Source: an uncultured Acetatifactor sp. (GTDB taxonomy: Bacteria; Bacillota; Clostridia; Lachnospirales; Lachnospiraceae). Taken from it: 64,000 nt of DNA. Position numbers and translations under genes: made by a program. Positions 7,859 through 16,007 of this stretch are shown one piece after another. The notes beneath the pieces are model-generated. The model saw nothing but the letters and a program-made list of their open reading frames with translations. It was not told the origin of the DNA and did no database searches. The stretch spans positions 1 to 64,000 of the forward strand of contig CAJULV010000008.1 of assembly GCA_910587555.1 (NCBI GenBank). Reading direction: 5' to 3'. Each line of letters begins with the position of its first letter. Position 1 is the stretch's first letter.

Positions 7859-8635
7859 ATGGTTGAAACGGTAAACATATCCGCCGGATACGGGAAACGA
7901 GAGGTTCTTCATGGTGTGGACTTTTACGCAGGCAAGGGAGAAATTACCACCCTTATCGGTACGAACGGGAGCGGTAAGAGTACGCTGCTGCGTGTGCTTC
8001 CGGGGTTTCTTCCCGTTTTGTCCGGTGATGTAAAAATTGACGGTATTTCGTTAAAAACATTGTCCAGGGACGCCCTTGCCAGGAAGATTGCCTATCTTCC
8101 GCAGGGGAAGAACACGCCTGATATATCGGCGGAACGCATGGTTCTGCACGGGCGTTTTCCCTATCTGCATTATCCCAGGAAGTACGGCGCGGCGGATTAC
8201 AGGATTGCGGAAGAAGCCATGGGGCAAATGGGGATCTCGGAATTCGCGTGCAGGCAGATGTCCGAGCTGTCCGGAGGGATGCGGCAGAAAGTCTATATTG
8301 CCATGGCATTGGCACAGCAGGCGGAAATTATTGTCATGGACGAACCCACCACTTATCTGGATATCGGGCAACAGCTTAAATTTGCCCAGATGCTGAGACG
8401 ATTGTCGAAAGACGGGAAAACGATTATTCTTGTTCTGCATGATATTCTGCTGGCGCTGAAGCTTTCAGACCGGATTGCGGCCCTTCGGGACGGCAGGATT
8501 CTGAAATGCGGCACGCCGGAGGAAATCCGGCAGTCGGATATTATGGAGGAACTTTACGGTGTGACGGTGAAATCCCTTCACACCGGGGAGGGGATACAAT
8601 ATTTTTATGAAATTCCGGACATGGCGGAGGCGTAG
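7859..8635 (+). CDS. FecE/BtuD-family ABC importer ATP-binding protein
   Basis: The 258-residue ATPase carries Walker A GTNGSGKST (residue 35 region), signature LSGGMRQK, Walker B IIVMDEPTTYLD and switch His in LVLHDI. The ISAERMVLHGRFPYL region matches ATPases of iron-siderophore and B12 importers. It is separated from the permease by 111 bases without a terminator, so the three genes 5758-8635 probably form one operon. No Fur box was identified with confidence. Energises uptake of the metal-chelate or corrinoid ligand. Confidence 0.9.
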   Translation: MVETVNISAGYGKREVLHGVDFYAGKGEITTLIGTNGSGKSTLLRVLPGFLPVLSGDVKIDGISLKTLSRDALARKIAYLPQGKNTPDISAERMVLHGRFPYLHYPRKYGAADYRIAEEAMGQMGISEFACRQMSELSGGMRQKVYIAMALAQQAEIIVMDEPTTYLDIGQQLKFAQMLRRLSKDGKTIILVLHDILLALKLSDRIAALRDGRILKCGTPEEIRQSDIMEELYGVTVKSLHTGEGIQYFYEIPDMAEA

Positions 8636-8756
8636 CGCCTGCTGTAACCTGTCAGGGACGCATTCCTGGAAATACGATCGATTCAGACATGGAAGGAAGC
8701 CGGGTACTGACTGACAGAAGATATGACAGTCCGGTATTAAACGACTGCATATATGA

Positions 8757-8876
8757 CGGCGGCGGGAAGCCAACGATACCTTCCTGAAAAGGTAGAAATC
8801 GCCGCATTGCCGCTGCCCATTCATTTAAGTAATCGGTAGTGATTCAGGATACCTGCGACAACCGACTACAGGGCAG
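8757..8876 (+). ncRNA. candidate structured RNA upstream of the Y RNA
   Basis: The stretch between the transporter and the Y RNA holds two nested stem sets. First: GCGGCG (8759-8764) with CGCCGC (8800-8805), enclosing ACCTT (8778-8782) with AAGGT (8789-8793). Second: CTGCCC (8813-8818) with GGGCAG (8871-8876), enclosing TCGGT (8833-8837) with ACCGA (8861-8865), enclosing CAGG (8845-8848) with CCTG (8852-8855). The second set has the closed-end-stem shape expected of another Ro-bound RNA, but no family motif is recognised. Strand is assumed from the neighbours. The rest of 8636-8972 shows nothing clear. Confidence 0.35.
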
Positions 8877-8933
8877 AACGAACATAAAAACCGGAAAAAT
8901 CGGGTAAACAGAGTGCAAATTCACTTGCAGGGA

Positions 8934-8962
8934 TTAATAAAAGCGGAGAGTCTGACGATAAT
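8934..8962 (+). promoter_or_regulatory. probable promoter of the Y RNA
   Basis: TTAATA (8934-8939) and GATAAT (8957-8962) are 17 bases apart. A start about 7-10 bases downstream would fall at 8970-8973, exactly where the terminal stem of the RNA begins. Confidence 0.45.
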
Positions 8963-8972
8963 ATTGATGTAC

Positions 8973-9110
8973 TGCCCCGATGCGCAGGAAACGGTTACTT
9001 CGACTTCTAATCGCGGTGTTGTGGGTTCGACCCCCATCTGCCGTGAAATACCGGCAGTAGCTCAATGGTAGAGCACGTTTATCGTTTCCGACTTTTCTCG
9101 GGGCATTTTT
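8973..9110 (+). ncRNA. bacterial Y RNA (YrlA-like) with a permuted tRNA-like module
   Basis: The ends pair: TGCCCCGA (8973-8980) with TCGGGGCA (9098-9105), then, after an internal loop, GGAAACGGT (8987-8995) with ATCGTTTCC (9081-9089). Between them lies a complete tRNA cloverleaf in permuted order. The anticodon-like arm has loop CTTCTAA (9004-9010, triplet TCT). Next come a 5-base variable loop (9016-9020), the T arm GTGGG-TTCGACC-CCCAT (9021-9037) and the acceptor 3' strand CTGCCG (9038-9043). An 8-base linker joins this to the acceptor 5' strand CGGCAG (9052-9057), T8-A9, and the D arm GCTC-AATGGTA-GAGC (9060-9074). No CCA is present. A T-run follows at 9106-9110. Enterobacterial YrlA RNAs show such a module joined to a Ro60-binding stem; the Ro60 gene starts 67 bases downstream. 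Confidence 0.88.
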
Positions 9111-9172
9111 ATTGAGGGAAAAGCCAGGCAGCTTAACAGGCAGGGCAGTGACTTAAGTCAGGAGGAACAGAA

Positions 9173-10825
9173 ATGAGCCGTTTTCGGAATGTATTGGATG
9201 CAGCCAGGAAGAATGAGACTGTGAAAAATTTTATGGGAGGCGAATCCTACCGGATCAATCCCCTGGATACGCTGAAGATGATTATGGCATCTTCCATATT
9301 CGGCGAACCCTCTTATTATCGGAACGGCGGGCTGGGGAACCAGGTTCGGGATGCCCGGTATAAGCAATGTGAATTGCTGAAAGGGTATGTGCTTTTTGCA
9401 GATGACTGGGACGGGCGTACCACTACGGAAATTATGGAGGGCGCGGTGGATGACGCCCTGACGGCTGATTTTGAGGGCACTCTGCGCTGGGCGGTGACGC
9501 TCAGGCGGGATTTTTACATGCGGCTGAATCCGCAGGTCATTATGGTGCGGGCTGCACTGCATCCGGGCAGGAAAGCCTTTACGGACAAGAATCCGGGCGT
9601 ATTTTCTGAAATTGAGCGCCAGGTTATGAGCCGCGGAGATGACGTCCTGTCCCAAATGGCATATTTCCTGTATTGTAACCATGGAAAGCAGAATATGCCC
9701 AGTATCCTGAAGCGTTCACTGGCAGGAAAGCTGGGGAGCCTGGACGCCTATGAGGCTGCCAAATACAAAAATGCGGAAATCGGGCTTCGGGATGCGGTGC
9801 GCATTACCCATGCCAATTCCGCTGTCATCGACGAATTTATGGAGACGGGGACGATTTCGCTGCCGGCCCGGAAGAAGACCTGGGAAAACCTGCGCTCCGA
9901 GGGAATGGGGTGGAAGGATATTTTCCGCCAGATTCCCATGGGACATATGGCGCTTTTGCGGAATCTGCGGGGCGTATTTTCAGAGATTGAAGACAGCGGG
10001 TTCTGCAATGAGTATCTGGAACGCCTGAAGGGCGGTGTGATGAAGGGCAGACAGTTTCCCTTCCGCTATTACAGCGCTTATATGGCAGTGAGCAACAGCA
10101 GCTGTGCCCATAAGCCGCAGATTCTGGACGCCCTGGAAGAATGCATGGACCTGTCTATGGGGAATCTGCCCAAGTTCAGGGGGAAGACCATGTGCCTGTC
10201 AGATAATTCCGGTTCTGCCTGGGGGATGATTCCTTCGGAATACGGCAGCGTCCAGGTTGCGGTTATCGATAACCTTTCGTCTGTGATTGCCGCTGCGGTC
10301 TCGGAGGAAGGATATGTGGGCAAGTTCGGCGACAGGCTTAAGGTGTACCCGATTTCACGCCGGGGGCAGATACTGCGTCAGTGCAGGGAAATCTCGGAGG
10401 GCAGGAATTCCGATGTGGGCGGAGCCACGGAGGGCGGCATATGGGAATTTTTCTGTCATGCAATTGAGAAAAAGGAACACTGGGACCAGATATTTATCTA
10501 TTCGGACCAGCAGGCAGGCCATGGCGGGCTGTACGGGACGGCTGCCCAGCGGCGTGTGTACCAGGAGAAGGGCTTCAGCTGCCAGGGCTTCGGCAAGAGG
10601 GGAACGGGTTCCTATATTAACGTGTTTGATTTGATCCTTGCGTACAGGCGGAAAGTAAATCCCGATGTAAATGTCTTTTCCATCCAGACTGCCGGGTACA
10701 ACAATATCTGTATACCGGAATATGCGTACCGAACCTGCATTCTCTATGGATGGACGGGGAAGGAGCTGAGTTTTGCCAGGGAGATGACAGACCTGTGGGA
10801 TGCCAATTGCCCGAAAGGAAGATAA
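9173..10825 (+). CDS. rsr: Ro60-like TROVE and vWA domain RNA-binding protein
   Basis: The 550-residue protein is an ortholog-type match to Ro60/Rsr. Residues about 1-330 form the TROVE domain, helical HEAT-like repeats that make a ring binding misfolded or single-stranded RNA ends inside and Y RNA outside. Residues about 335-545 form a von Willebrand A fold whose metal site starts with DNSGS at 344-348 (D-x-S-x-S), after a hydrophobic strand. Bacterial Ro60 proteins work with Y RNA and exoribonucleases such as PNPase in RNA decay and stress recovery. Start ATG 9173 has AGGAGG in front. The Y RNA gene lies immediately upstream on the same strand. No rtcB ligase gene is nearby. Gene symbol follows the Deinococcus name. 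Confidence 0.92.
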   Translation: MSRFRNVLDAARKNETVKNFMGGESYRINPLDTLKMIMASSIFGEPSYYRNGGLGNQVRDARYKQCELLKGYVLFADDWDGRTTTEIMEGAVDDALTADFEGTLRWAVTLRRDFYMRLNPQVIMVRAALHPGRKAFTDKNPGVFSEIERQVMSRGDDVLSQMAYFLYCNHGKQNMPSILKRSLAGKLGSLDAYEAAKYKNAEIGLRDAVRITHANSAVIDEFMETGTISLPARKKTWENLRSEGMGWKDIFRQIPMGHMALLRNLRGVFSEIEDSGFCNEYLERLKGGVMKGRQFPFRYYSAYMAVSNSSCAHKPQILDALEECMDLSMGNLPKFRGKTMCLSDNSGSAWGMIPSEYGSVQVAVIDNLSSVIAAAVSEEGYVGKFGDRLKVYPISRRGQILRQCREISEGRNSDVGGATEGGIWEFFCHAIEKKEHWDQIFIYSDQQAGHGGLYGTAAQRRVYQEKGFSCQGFGKRGTGSYINVFDLILAYRRKVNPDVNVFSIQTAGYNNICIPEYAYRTCILYGWTGKELSFAREMTDLWDANCPKGR

Positions 10826-10851
10826 GGCGGATTTTCCCGGCGACTTTGAAT

Positions 10852-10886
10852 GCATGCCCGCAGCCTTTGACAGGGACCGGGCATGC
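10852..10886. repeat. 9-base inverted repeat between Ro60 and regulator genes
   Basis: GCATGCCCG (10852-10860) and CGGGCATGC (10878-10886) are perfect arms around 17 bases. There is no T-run, so it is not a standard terminator; it may be a transcript-stabilising hairpin or an operator ahead of the response regulator gene at 10921. Confidence 0.55.
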
Positions 10887-10920
10887 CGGCTGGATTGCGG
10901 CGTGCCCGCGGGAGGCAGGA

Positions 10921-12144
10921 ATGTACAAGGTATTGATAGCGGAAGATGAGGCAATCGTCCGGTTGGGACTGAAGAATATGCTGGACTGGGAGAGTATGGG
11001 CATGCAGGTGACGGCTCTGGCGGGCGACGGCGAGGAGGCGTGGCAGCTTTACTGTGAAGGCAGCCCCGATATTGTTATCACGGATATCCGTATGCCGCGC
11101 CTTGACGGGATGGAGCTGATCCGAAGAATCCGGCGGATGAGTGCCGGAACCAAAATCATTATCCTCACCTGCATCGATGATCTGACAATGGTCCAGCAGG
11201 CTCTGGAGATGGGAGCCACAGGATATATTTTGAAGCTTACGGCGGGAATCGAGGAGGTTGCCCGCCTTTTGAATAAGGCCAAAAGCGCTCTGGACGAAGA
11301 GCGCATTGTGCAGGAATCCCGGGGATGGTTTGACGTGGATGCAATCAGGCAGAAAATATGGAGTGAATATGTAGTGGAACGCAGCATGGGGCTTACCGAG
11401 TTTGAAGAGTATGCCCGGAAAGCGGGACTTTGCCCCGAAGATGCTCCGCTGCAGCTTCTGGTGTTCCGTCTGCCCGATTATGAACGGCTCCGGGACGGCA
11501 GTGACAGTTTGATACACAGACGAAAGTATATCAGGGATGTCATCCGCAATTTCCTGGCTAAATATCCCTATGGGGAATGCTTTCAGCACAGAGGCGGTGA
11601 ATACGGCATATTGTACGGCGTGCCGGAGGAATGTACGCCAGAGGAAGCGGAAGGGCTGTGCGGGGAAGTGATACAGTCACTGGCACAGGCCCTATATCAG
11701 AATGTCGGAATCCGGGTGAACTGCGGTGTCAGCAATGTGGAAAAGGGTTATTCCGGCCTTCCTGGCATGTATCTACGGGCGCTTAAGAACCTGGAGGAGA
11801 AAGAGGGGGAAGGGCTTCCGCTTCGGGTTGCCCAGGCGGTCCGGTATATTCAGGAGAATTTTCACAGGGAGCTTTCTCTGCAGAGTGTGGCAGAAAAACA
11901 GGGTATTTCCGCTAATTATCTGAGCCATATGTTTACAAGATATCTCAATATTTCATTTACAAATTATCTCAATAACGTTCGGGTGGAGTATTCCAAGAAG
12001 CTTCTTTCCGACCCGTCGCTGAAGATTTATGAGATTAGCGGGCAGGTGGGATTTTACAGTCCGGCTTATTTTATCAGGGTATTCAAAAATGCCACCGGGC
12101 TGACGCCTACGGAATATCGGAACGGAGGCGGTCATGCGACGTAG
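10921..12144 (+). CDS. YesN-type response regulator with AraC DNA-binding domain
   Basis: The 407-residue protein starts at ATG 10921 behind GGGAGG. Residues 1-120 form a receiver domain: acidic pair EDE at 8-10, phosphoacceptor Asp55 in ITDIRMP, Thr in ILTC and Lys in YILKL. The usual K-P pair is K-L here. A middle linker follows. The last 100 residues hold two helix-turn-helix motifs of the AraC type (SLQSVAEKQGISANYLSHMF and the IYEISGQVGFYSPAYFIRVFK region). It overlaps the sensor kinase gene by 11 bases. In Firmicutes such pairs switch on neighbouring oligosaccharide transport genes, which fits the cluster 14101-26945 downstream. Confidence 0.92.
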   Translation: MYKVLIAEDEAIVRLGLKNMLDWESMGMQVTALAGDGEEAWQLYCEGSPDIVITDIRMPRLDGMELIRRIRRMSAGTKIIILTCIDDLTMVQQALEMGATGYILKLTAGIEEVARLLNKAKSALDEERIVQESRGWFDVDAIRQKIWSEYVVERSMGLTEFEEYARKAGLCPEDAPLQLLVFRLPDYERLRDGSDSLIHRRKYIRDVIRNFLAKYPYGECFQHRGGEYGILYGVPEECTPEEAEGLCGEVIQSLAQALYQNVGIRVNCGVSNVEKGYSGLPGMYLRALKNLEEKEGEGLPLRVAQAVRYIQENFHRELSLQSVAEKQGISANYLSHMFTRYLNISFTNYLNNVRVEYSKKLLSDPSLKIYEISGQVGFYSPAYFIRVFKNATGLTPTEYRNGGGHAT

Positions 12145-13972
12145 GTTTTCCGGGATTACCGGGTTCTTCAGGAGTATTCAGGGCCAGTTTATCCTGTTTT
12201 TTCTGGGAGGGTCCGTGATTTTGCTGCTTGTGTCTTCTCTGTTGAGTTACACCGTTATTTATGACACTGTGCAGCACATCAATGAGAGGGTTACGGCAGC
12301 GGAATTCGCGCAGATTTCGGTAAACCTTGGGGGGCTTTGGGATAATGTAGTCAGGCAGCAGGAGACTCTTCTGGGCAATGAAGCGGTGAAAAAGCTGTGT
12401 ACGGATACCAATGAAGATAAGATTGAACGCATCTTTTCCATCAATGAGTTCTCGGACCTGGTAAAGAGCATGGTATGGCATTATCCCTATATCCATTCCG
12501 TGTACTTGTACCTGGACGGCGGAGATGTGCTGTGTGCTACAAATGTGAACATGCAGTGCATGGTGAGCGAGGGGAAAGTTGAGAGTGCTGTCCGGGAGCA
12601 TGGCGGGAAGAGCTTTCTGGCCGGCGGGATCAGGGCGGGAGATTTCCCGCTGAACAGCATGAAGAGAAACGAGGATGAACTGTTAATCACTATAGGGCAG
12701 AAGATGTACCGGGGATGGATGCTCATCAATATCAGCGAGGCTTATTTCAACTCTCTGTACGCCGATGTATCCAGGGACGGGGAGCGGATAATCCGGGTCA
12801 TAGACGGAGAAGGCCATATTCTCTCATCTCCGGATAAGGAGAGCCTGGGAGCGTTTTACCAATACAGGGATTATATTGACCTGGAACAGAACGAGGGGCA
12901 GTTTCTGGACCAACAGGGGGGTGTCCAGGTTCTCTGGTCGGTTCAGGAGGGAGAACCCTTTGTGATTGTGAGCGAGAGAAAGCTGAATCCGCTGTACGGG
13001 GAGCTGACGGTGGTTTCCCAGGTGACGGTTCTCACCTTTGTAGCCGGGCTTACCGTATTGTGCCTGGCTTTTCTGTGGTGGATGAACCGGGGATTCGTGC
13101 CGCTGAAGCATATCATCAAAAGTATGGACAGTGTGGCGCAGACGGGGGAATATGCTGTCATTTCCATGGACAGGGAGTATATGCGGGTATCGGAGATTCA
13201 TTCCCTGGTGACACATTATAATACCATGCTGGGCCGGCTCAACGAATTTAAGCTGGAACAGGAGCATTCTGCGGAGGAGCTTCGGAAGAGGGAACTCCAG
13301 GTGCTGCGCAACCAGATTAATCCCCACTTCCTGTTCAATACACTGAACAATATTAAGTGGATGAGCATTATGTCCGGTGTGCCGAACATAGCGGAAAGCA
13401 TCTCGGCGCTTGGAGGAATTGTCCAGCCGCTGTTTCGATCTGACGCGGTGGTGTGGTCGCTGCGGGAGGAGATGGAGCAGGTGTATCTGTACCTGAAGAT
13501 TGAAAATCTGCGTTTTCAGAACGGAATCCGCTGCCATGAGGAAATCCAGCCGGGGCTGGAGGACGTAAAGCTTCTGCGCTTTCTGCTGCAGCCGCTGATT
13601 GAGAACTCCATAGTACATGGATTTTCGTCCGCGTTTCATCAGGGGGATATCTGGATACACATTTATGCCAGGGAACGGGACCTGGTAATAGAAGTGGCGG
13701 ATAACGGCCAAGGTCTGACGGAGACGGAGCTGGAGGAACTGAATGAGAAGCTGGCTGAAGGAAAGGGGGGAGGAGGAATCGGCCTGCTGAATACCTGCCG
13801 CAGGATACGGCTGTATTATGGGGAACCTTACGGGATTCGGGTGTATTACAATCAGCAGGAGGGCAGAGGCCTTCTGGAACGTCTGACATTGCCCCTGGAT
13901 AGGGAAGGGGAATCGGATAGAACCTGTGAAACCGGCGAAACTGCCAACCACTACAACAAAAATGTATTATAA
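12134..13972 (+). CDS. YesM-type sensor histidine kinase
   Basis: The 612-residue kinase has an N-terminal membrane helix (FILFFLGGSVILLLVSSLLSY, about 17-40), an extracellular sensing domain of about 250 residues, a second membrane helix near 295-315, a HAMP-like linker, and a His_kinase block, NQINPHFLFNTLNN, with phospho-acceptor His398. The HATPase domain at the end shows PLIENSIVHGF (N box), DNGQGL (G1) and GGGIGLLNTCRRI (G2). It overlaps the response regulator gene by 11 bases. The extracellular domain probably detects a glycan fragment directly or through the solute-binding lipoprotein encoded at 16008; that link is inferred from gene order. Confidence 0.92.
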   Translation: MRRRFSGITGFFRSIQGQFILFFLGGSVILLLVSSLLSYTVIYDTVQHINERVTAAEFAQISVNLGGLWDNVVRQQETLLGNEAVKKLCTDTNEDKIERIFSINEFSDLVKSMVWHYPYIHSVYLYLDGGDVLCATNVNMQCMVSEGKVESAVREHGGKSFLAGGIRAGDFPLNSMKRNEDELLITIGQKMYRGWMLINISEAYFNSLYADVSRDGERIIRVIDGEGHILSSPDKESLGAFYQYRDYIDLEQNEGQFLDQQGGVQVLWSVQEGEPFVIVSERKLNPLYGELTVVSQVTVLTFVAGLTVLCLAFLWWMNRGFVPLKHIIKSMDSVAQTGEYAVISMDREYMRVSEIHSLVTHYNTMLGRLNEFKLEQEHSAEELRKRELQVLRNQINPHFLFNTLNNIKWMSIMSGVPNIAESISALGGIVQPLFRSDAVVWSLREEMEQVYLYLKIENLRFQNGIRCHEEIQPGLEDVKLLRFLLQPLIENSIVHGFSSAFHQGDIWIHIYARERDLVIEVADNGQGLTETELEELNEKLAEGKGGGGIGLLNTCRRIRLYYGEPYGIRVYYNQQEGRGLLERLTLPLDREGESDRTCETGETANHYNKNVL

Positions 13973-14020
13973 ATATCAAAATTGTATAATGTGCAGTCTT
14001 ATTTACAGATAGGAAAAGGA

Positions 14021-14073
14021 AAAACAGCAACAAAACGAAGTTATGTGTCATTTACTTCTTGTTGCTGTTTTTG
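14021..14073 (+). terminator. hairpin between the sensor kinase and transporter genes
   Basis: AAAACAGCAACAA (14021-14033) pairs with TTGTTGCTGTTTT (14059-14071), with GAAG/CTTC (14037-14040 and 14055-14058) inside, followed by TTG and an AT-rich tail. A TATAAT lies at 13985-13990, ahead of the hairpin. It may end the two-component transcript or act as an attenuator in the leader of the transport operon. Confidence 0.65.
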
Positions 14074-14100
14074 TATACTTATTATAAGGAAAATGGCAGT

Positions 14101-15030
14101 ATGGAGGAAAAATTATTGAAAATGACTAAAAAGAAAAGAGTAAAACCCAGGAGATTGAAACTGACATTGATGGCACTGCCTTTTGTGATTTTTGTATTTC
14201 TGTTTTGTTATGTACCGCTGATGGGATGGGCGCTGGCATTTTTTGACTACAGGCCGGGATTGGCTTTGAACAGGCTGAAGTTTGTGGGATTCAAGTATTT
14301 CGAATTGCTGGGGTACTATGGGGACGATATTGTCAATGCGCTGGTCAATACGCTTGGGCTTAGCGGGCTGTCCATGCTCACATCCCTGATTCCGCCCCTG
14401 TTTGCCATATTGCTCACGGAGGTGCGCCATAACAGGCTGAAAAAGGGAATCCAGACAATGATAACCCTTCCCCATTTTGTGAGCTGGATTATTGTCTCGG
14501 CACTGTGTTTTTCCCTGTTTTCCACCAACGGTATGGTAAACCAGCTGCTGCAGGCCCTGGGGTACACGGGCAGGCCCGTGAATGTGCTTGGAAATGGGGA
14601 TACGGCATGGACCTTTATGACGGCACTGGATATCTGGAAGGAGGTGGGCTGGAATTCCATTGTGTATCTTGCGGCCATAGCCGGCATTGATGAGGAACTC
14701 CATGACGCGGCCAGGGTGGACGGCGCTTCCCGGTTCCAGCGCATATGCCATATCACGGTTCCGGGGCTGACGCCTACCTTTATCGTCCTTCTTCTGCTGA
14801 AGGTGGGAAATTTGCTTTCAGTGGGATTCGAGAAATATATTGTATTCAATAATTCGCTGATGGCATCCAGGCTGGAAGTCATAGATGTATACACTTACCG
14901 TATCGGTATCGGGACCCAGGATTATTCCTTTGCCATTGCGGTCAGCATCCTGAAATCCGTGGTCAGCATTTTACTGCTGTTCTCGGTGAACAGCCTGGCA
15001 AAACGCATAAGGGGGGACAGTATCATATGA
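14101..15030 (+). CDS. LplB-type sugar ABC transporter permease
   Basis: The 309-residue protein has six membrane helices; the first, LMALPFVIFVFLFCYVPLMGW, includes the FxYxPLxG pattern typical of LplB/YteP permeases for oligo- and polysaccharide fragments. The coupling loop EELHDAARVDGASRFQRICHITVPGL (EAA motif) lies about residue 200-225. I chose ATG 14101, with AAGGA upstream. A longer frame from TTG 14059 begins inside a terminator hairpin and is rejected. Its stop overlaps the next gene's start (ATGA). With the 15027 permease and 16008 lipoprotein it forms an importer; the shared ATPase is not encoded nearby, as is usual for this class, which relies on an MsmX-like ATPase elsewhere. Confidence 0.9.
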   Translation: MEEKLLKMTKKKRVKPRRLKLTLMALPFVIFVFLFCYVPLMGWALAFFDYRPGLALNRLKFVGFKYFELLGYYGDDIVNALVNTLGLSGLSMLTSLIPPLFAILLTEVRHNRLKKGIQTMITLPHFVSWIIVSALCFSLFSTNGMVNQLLQALGYTGRPVNVLGNGDTAWTFMTALDIWKEVGWNSIVYLAAIAGIDEELHDAARVDGASRFQRICHITVPGLTPTFIVLLLLKVGNLLSVGFEKYIVFNNSLMASRLEVIDVYTYRIGIGTQDYSFAIAVSILKSVVSILLLFSVNSLAKRIRGDSII

Positions 15031-15917
15031 GTAGGAAGAATTTTCGTGTTAACAGGAAAGAGAGAGTCTTTGATATCCTGAACGCAGTGTTTTTGTGCCT
15101 GTTTACGCTGCTGTGTATTTATCCTTTTTATTACATGCTTTGCTATGCCTTCAGCGATTCCACCATGGCGAATCAAGGCATTACCTTATATCCCCGCGGG
15201 TTTACCCTGCATAATTTTGTGGAGGTTTTCAGGCTGAAGTCTCTTCCCCGGGCTTTTATGGTTTCCGTGTTCAGAACCTTCGCGGGCTGTGGGGTGACGC
15301 TGGCATGCTGCAGTTTTTTTGCATATATCGTGTCCAGGCGGGAAATGTATTTTCAGAAGCTGATATATCGTTTCACCGTGATTACCATGTATGTCAGCGG
15401 AGGACTGATACCTACTTACCTGGTATTCCGCGCTTACGGGCTGCGCAATACCCTGTGGGTGTATCTCCTGCCGGGCGCAGTGAATGCATACTATGTTATC
15501 CTGATGAAAACCTTTATGGAACAGATGCCTGATTCCCTGGAGGAGGCGGCTACCATAGACGGGGCGGGTATTGTCACCTGTTTTCTGCGTGTGGTGCTGC
15601 CGCTGTCCAAGCCCATACTGGCTACCATTGCCGTATTTACTATGGTGGGACAGTGGAACAGCTGGTTTGACGCCCATATTTATATGACCAAAACGCAGTA
15701 TTATCCGCTGCAGTATGTCCTGTACAATTTTCTGCAGGAGGCGCAGCGGGCAGCCGCGGCCATGCAGGAGAGCGGTGAAGCCTCGGGGCTGGCGCTTACC
15801 CCCAATTCGGTGCGGATGACGATTACGGCGATCTCCACGCTTCCAATCCTGTTCGTGTATCCGTTTATGCAACGCTATTTTGTCAAGGGCATTATGATCG
15901 GGGCAGTGAAGGGTTAG
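15027..15917 (+). CDS. LplC/YtcP-type sugar ABC transporter permease
   Basis: The 296-residue protein has six helices and the second-permease features of the LplC/YtcP group: YPFYYMLCYAFSDS near residue 32, the EAA coupling loop with EEAATIDGAGIVTCFLRVVLPLSKP at about 170-195, and the C-terminal FVYPFMQRYFVKGIMIGAVKG that ends nearly all members. ATG 15027 overlaps the previous stop by 4 bases, so the two permeases are made together as a heterodimer. Confidence 0.92.
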   Translation: MSRKNFRVNRKERVFDILNAVFLCLFTLLCIYPFYYMLCYAFSDSTMANQGITLYPRGFTLHNFVEVFRLKSLPRAFMVSVFRTFAGCGVTLACCSFFAYIVSRREMYFQKLIYRFTVITMYVSGGLIPTYLVFRAYGLRNTLWVYLLPGAVNAYYVILMKTFMEQMPDSLEEAATIDGAGIVTCFLRVVLPLSKPILATIAVFTMVGQWNSWFDAHIYMTKTQYYPLQYVLYNFLQEAQRAAAAMQESGEASGLALTPNSVRMTITAISTLPILFVYPFMQRYFVKGIMIGAVKG

Positions 15918-16007
15918 GGGGCTGAAAAAATTTCTTCTTGCGCAGGAAGTGATTTATAGAATTTGGGAACAGTAAACAAGAGTTGCAAAAAGAAAGGGAA
16001 AATGATT

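Noticed and set aside
8998..9074. Ordinary or permuted functional tRNA gene
   Set aside because: The halves are in reversed order with only an 8-base linker between acceptor strands, no CCA, and long pairing at the outer ends. With Ro60 adjacent, a Y RNA explains the pattern better.
14059..14100. Upstream TTG start for the first LplB-type permease
   Set aside because: It lies inside the terminator hairpin and lacks a ribosome site; ATG 14101 is better.
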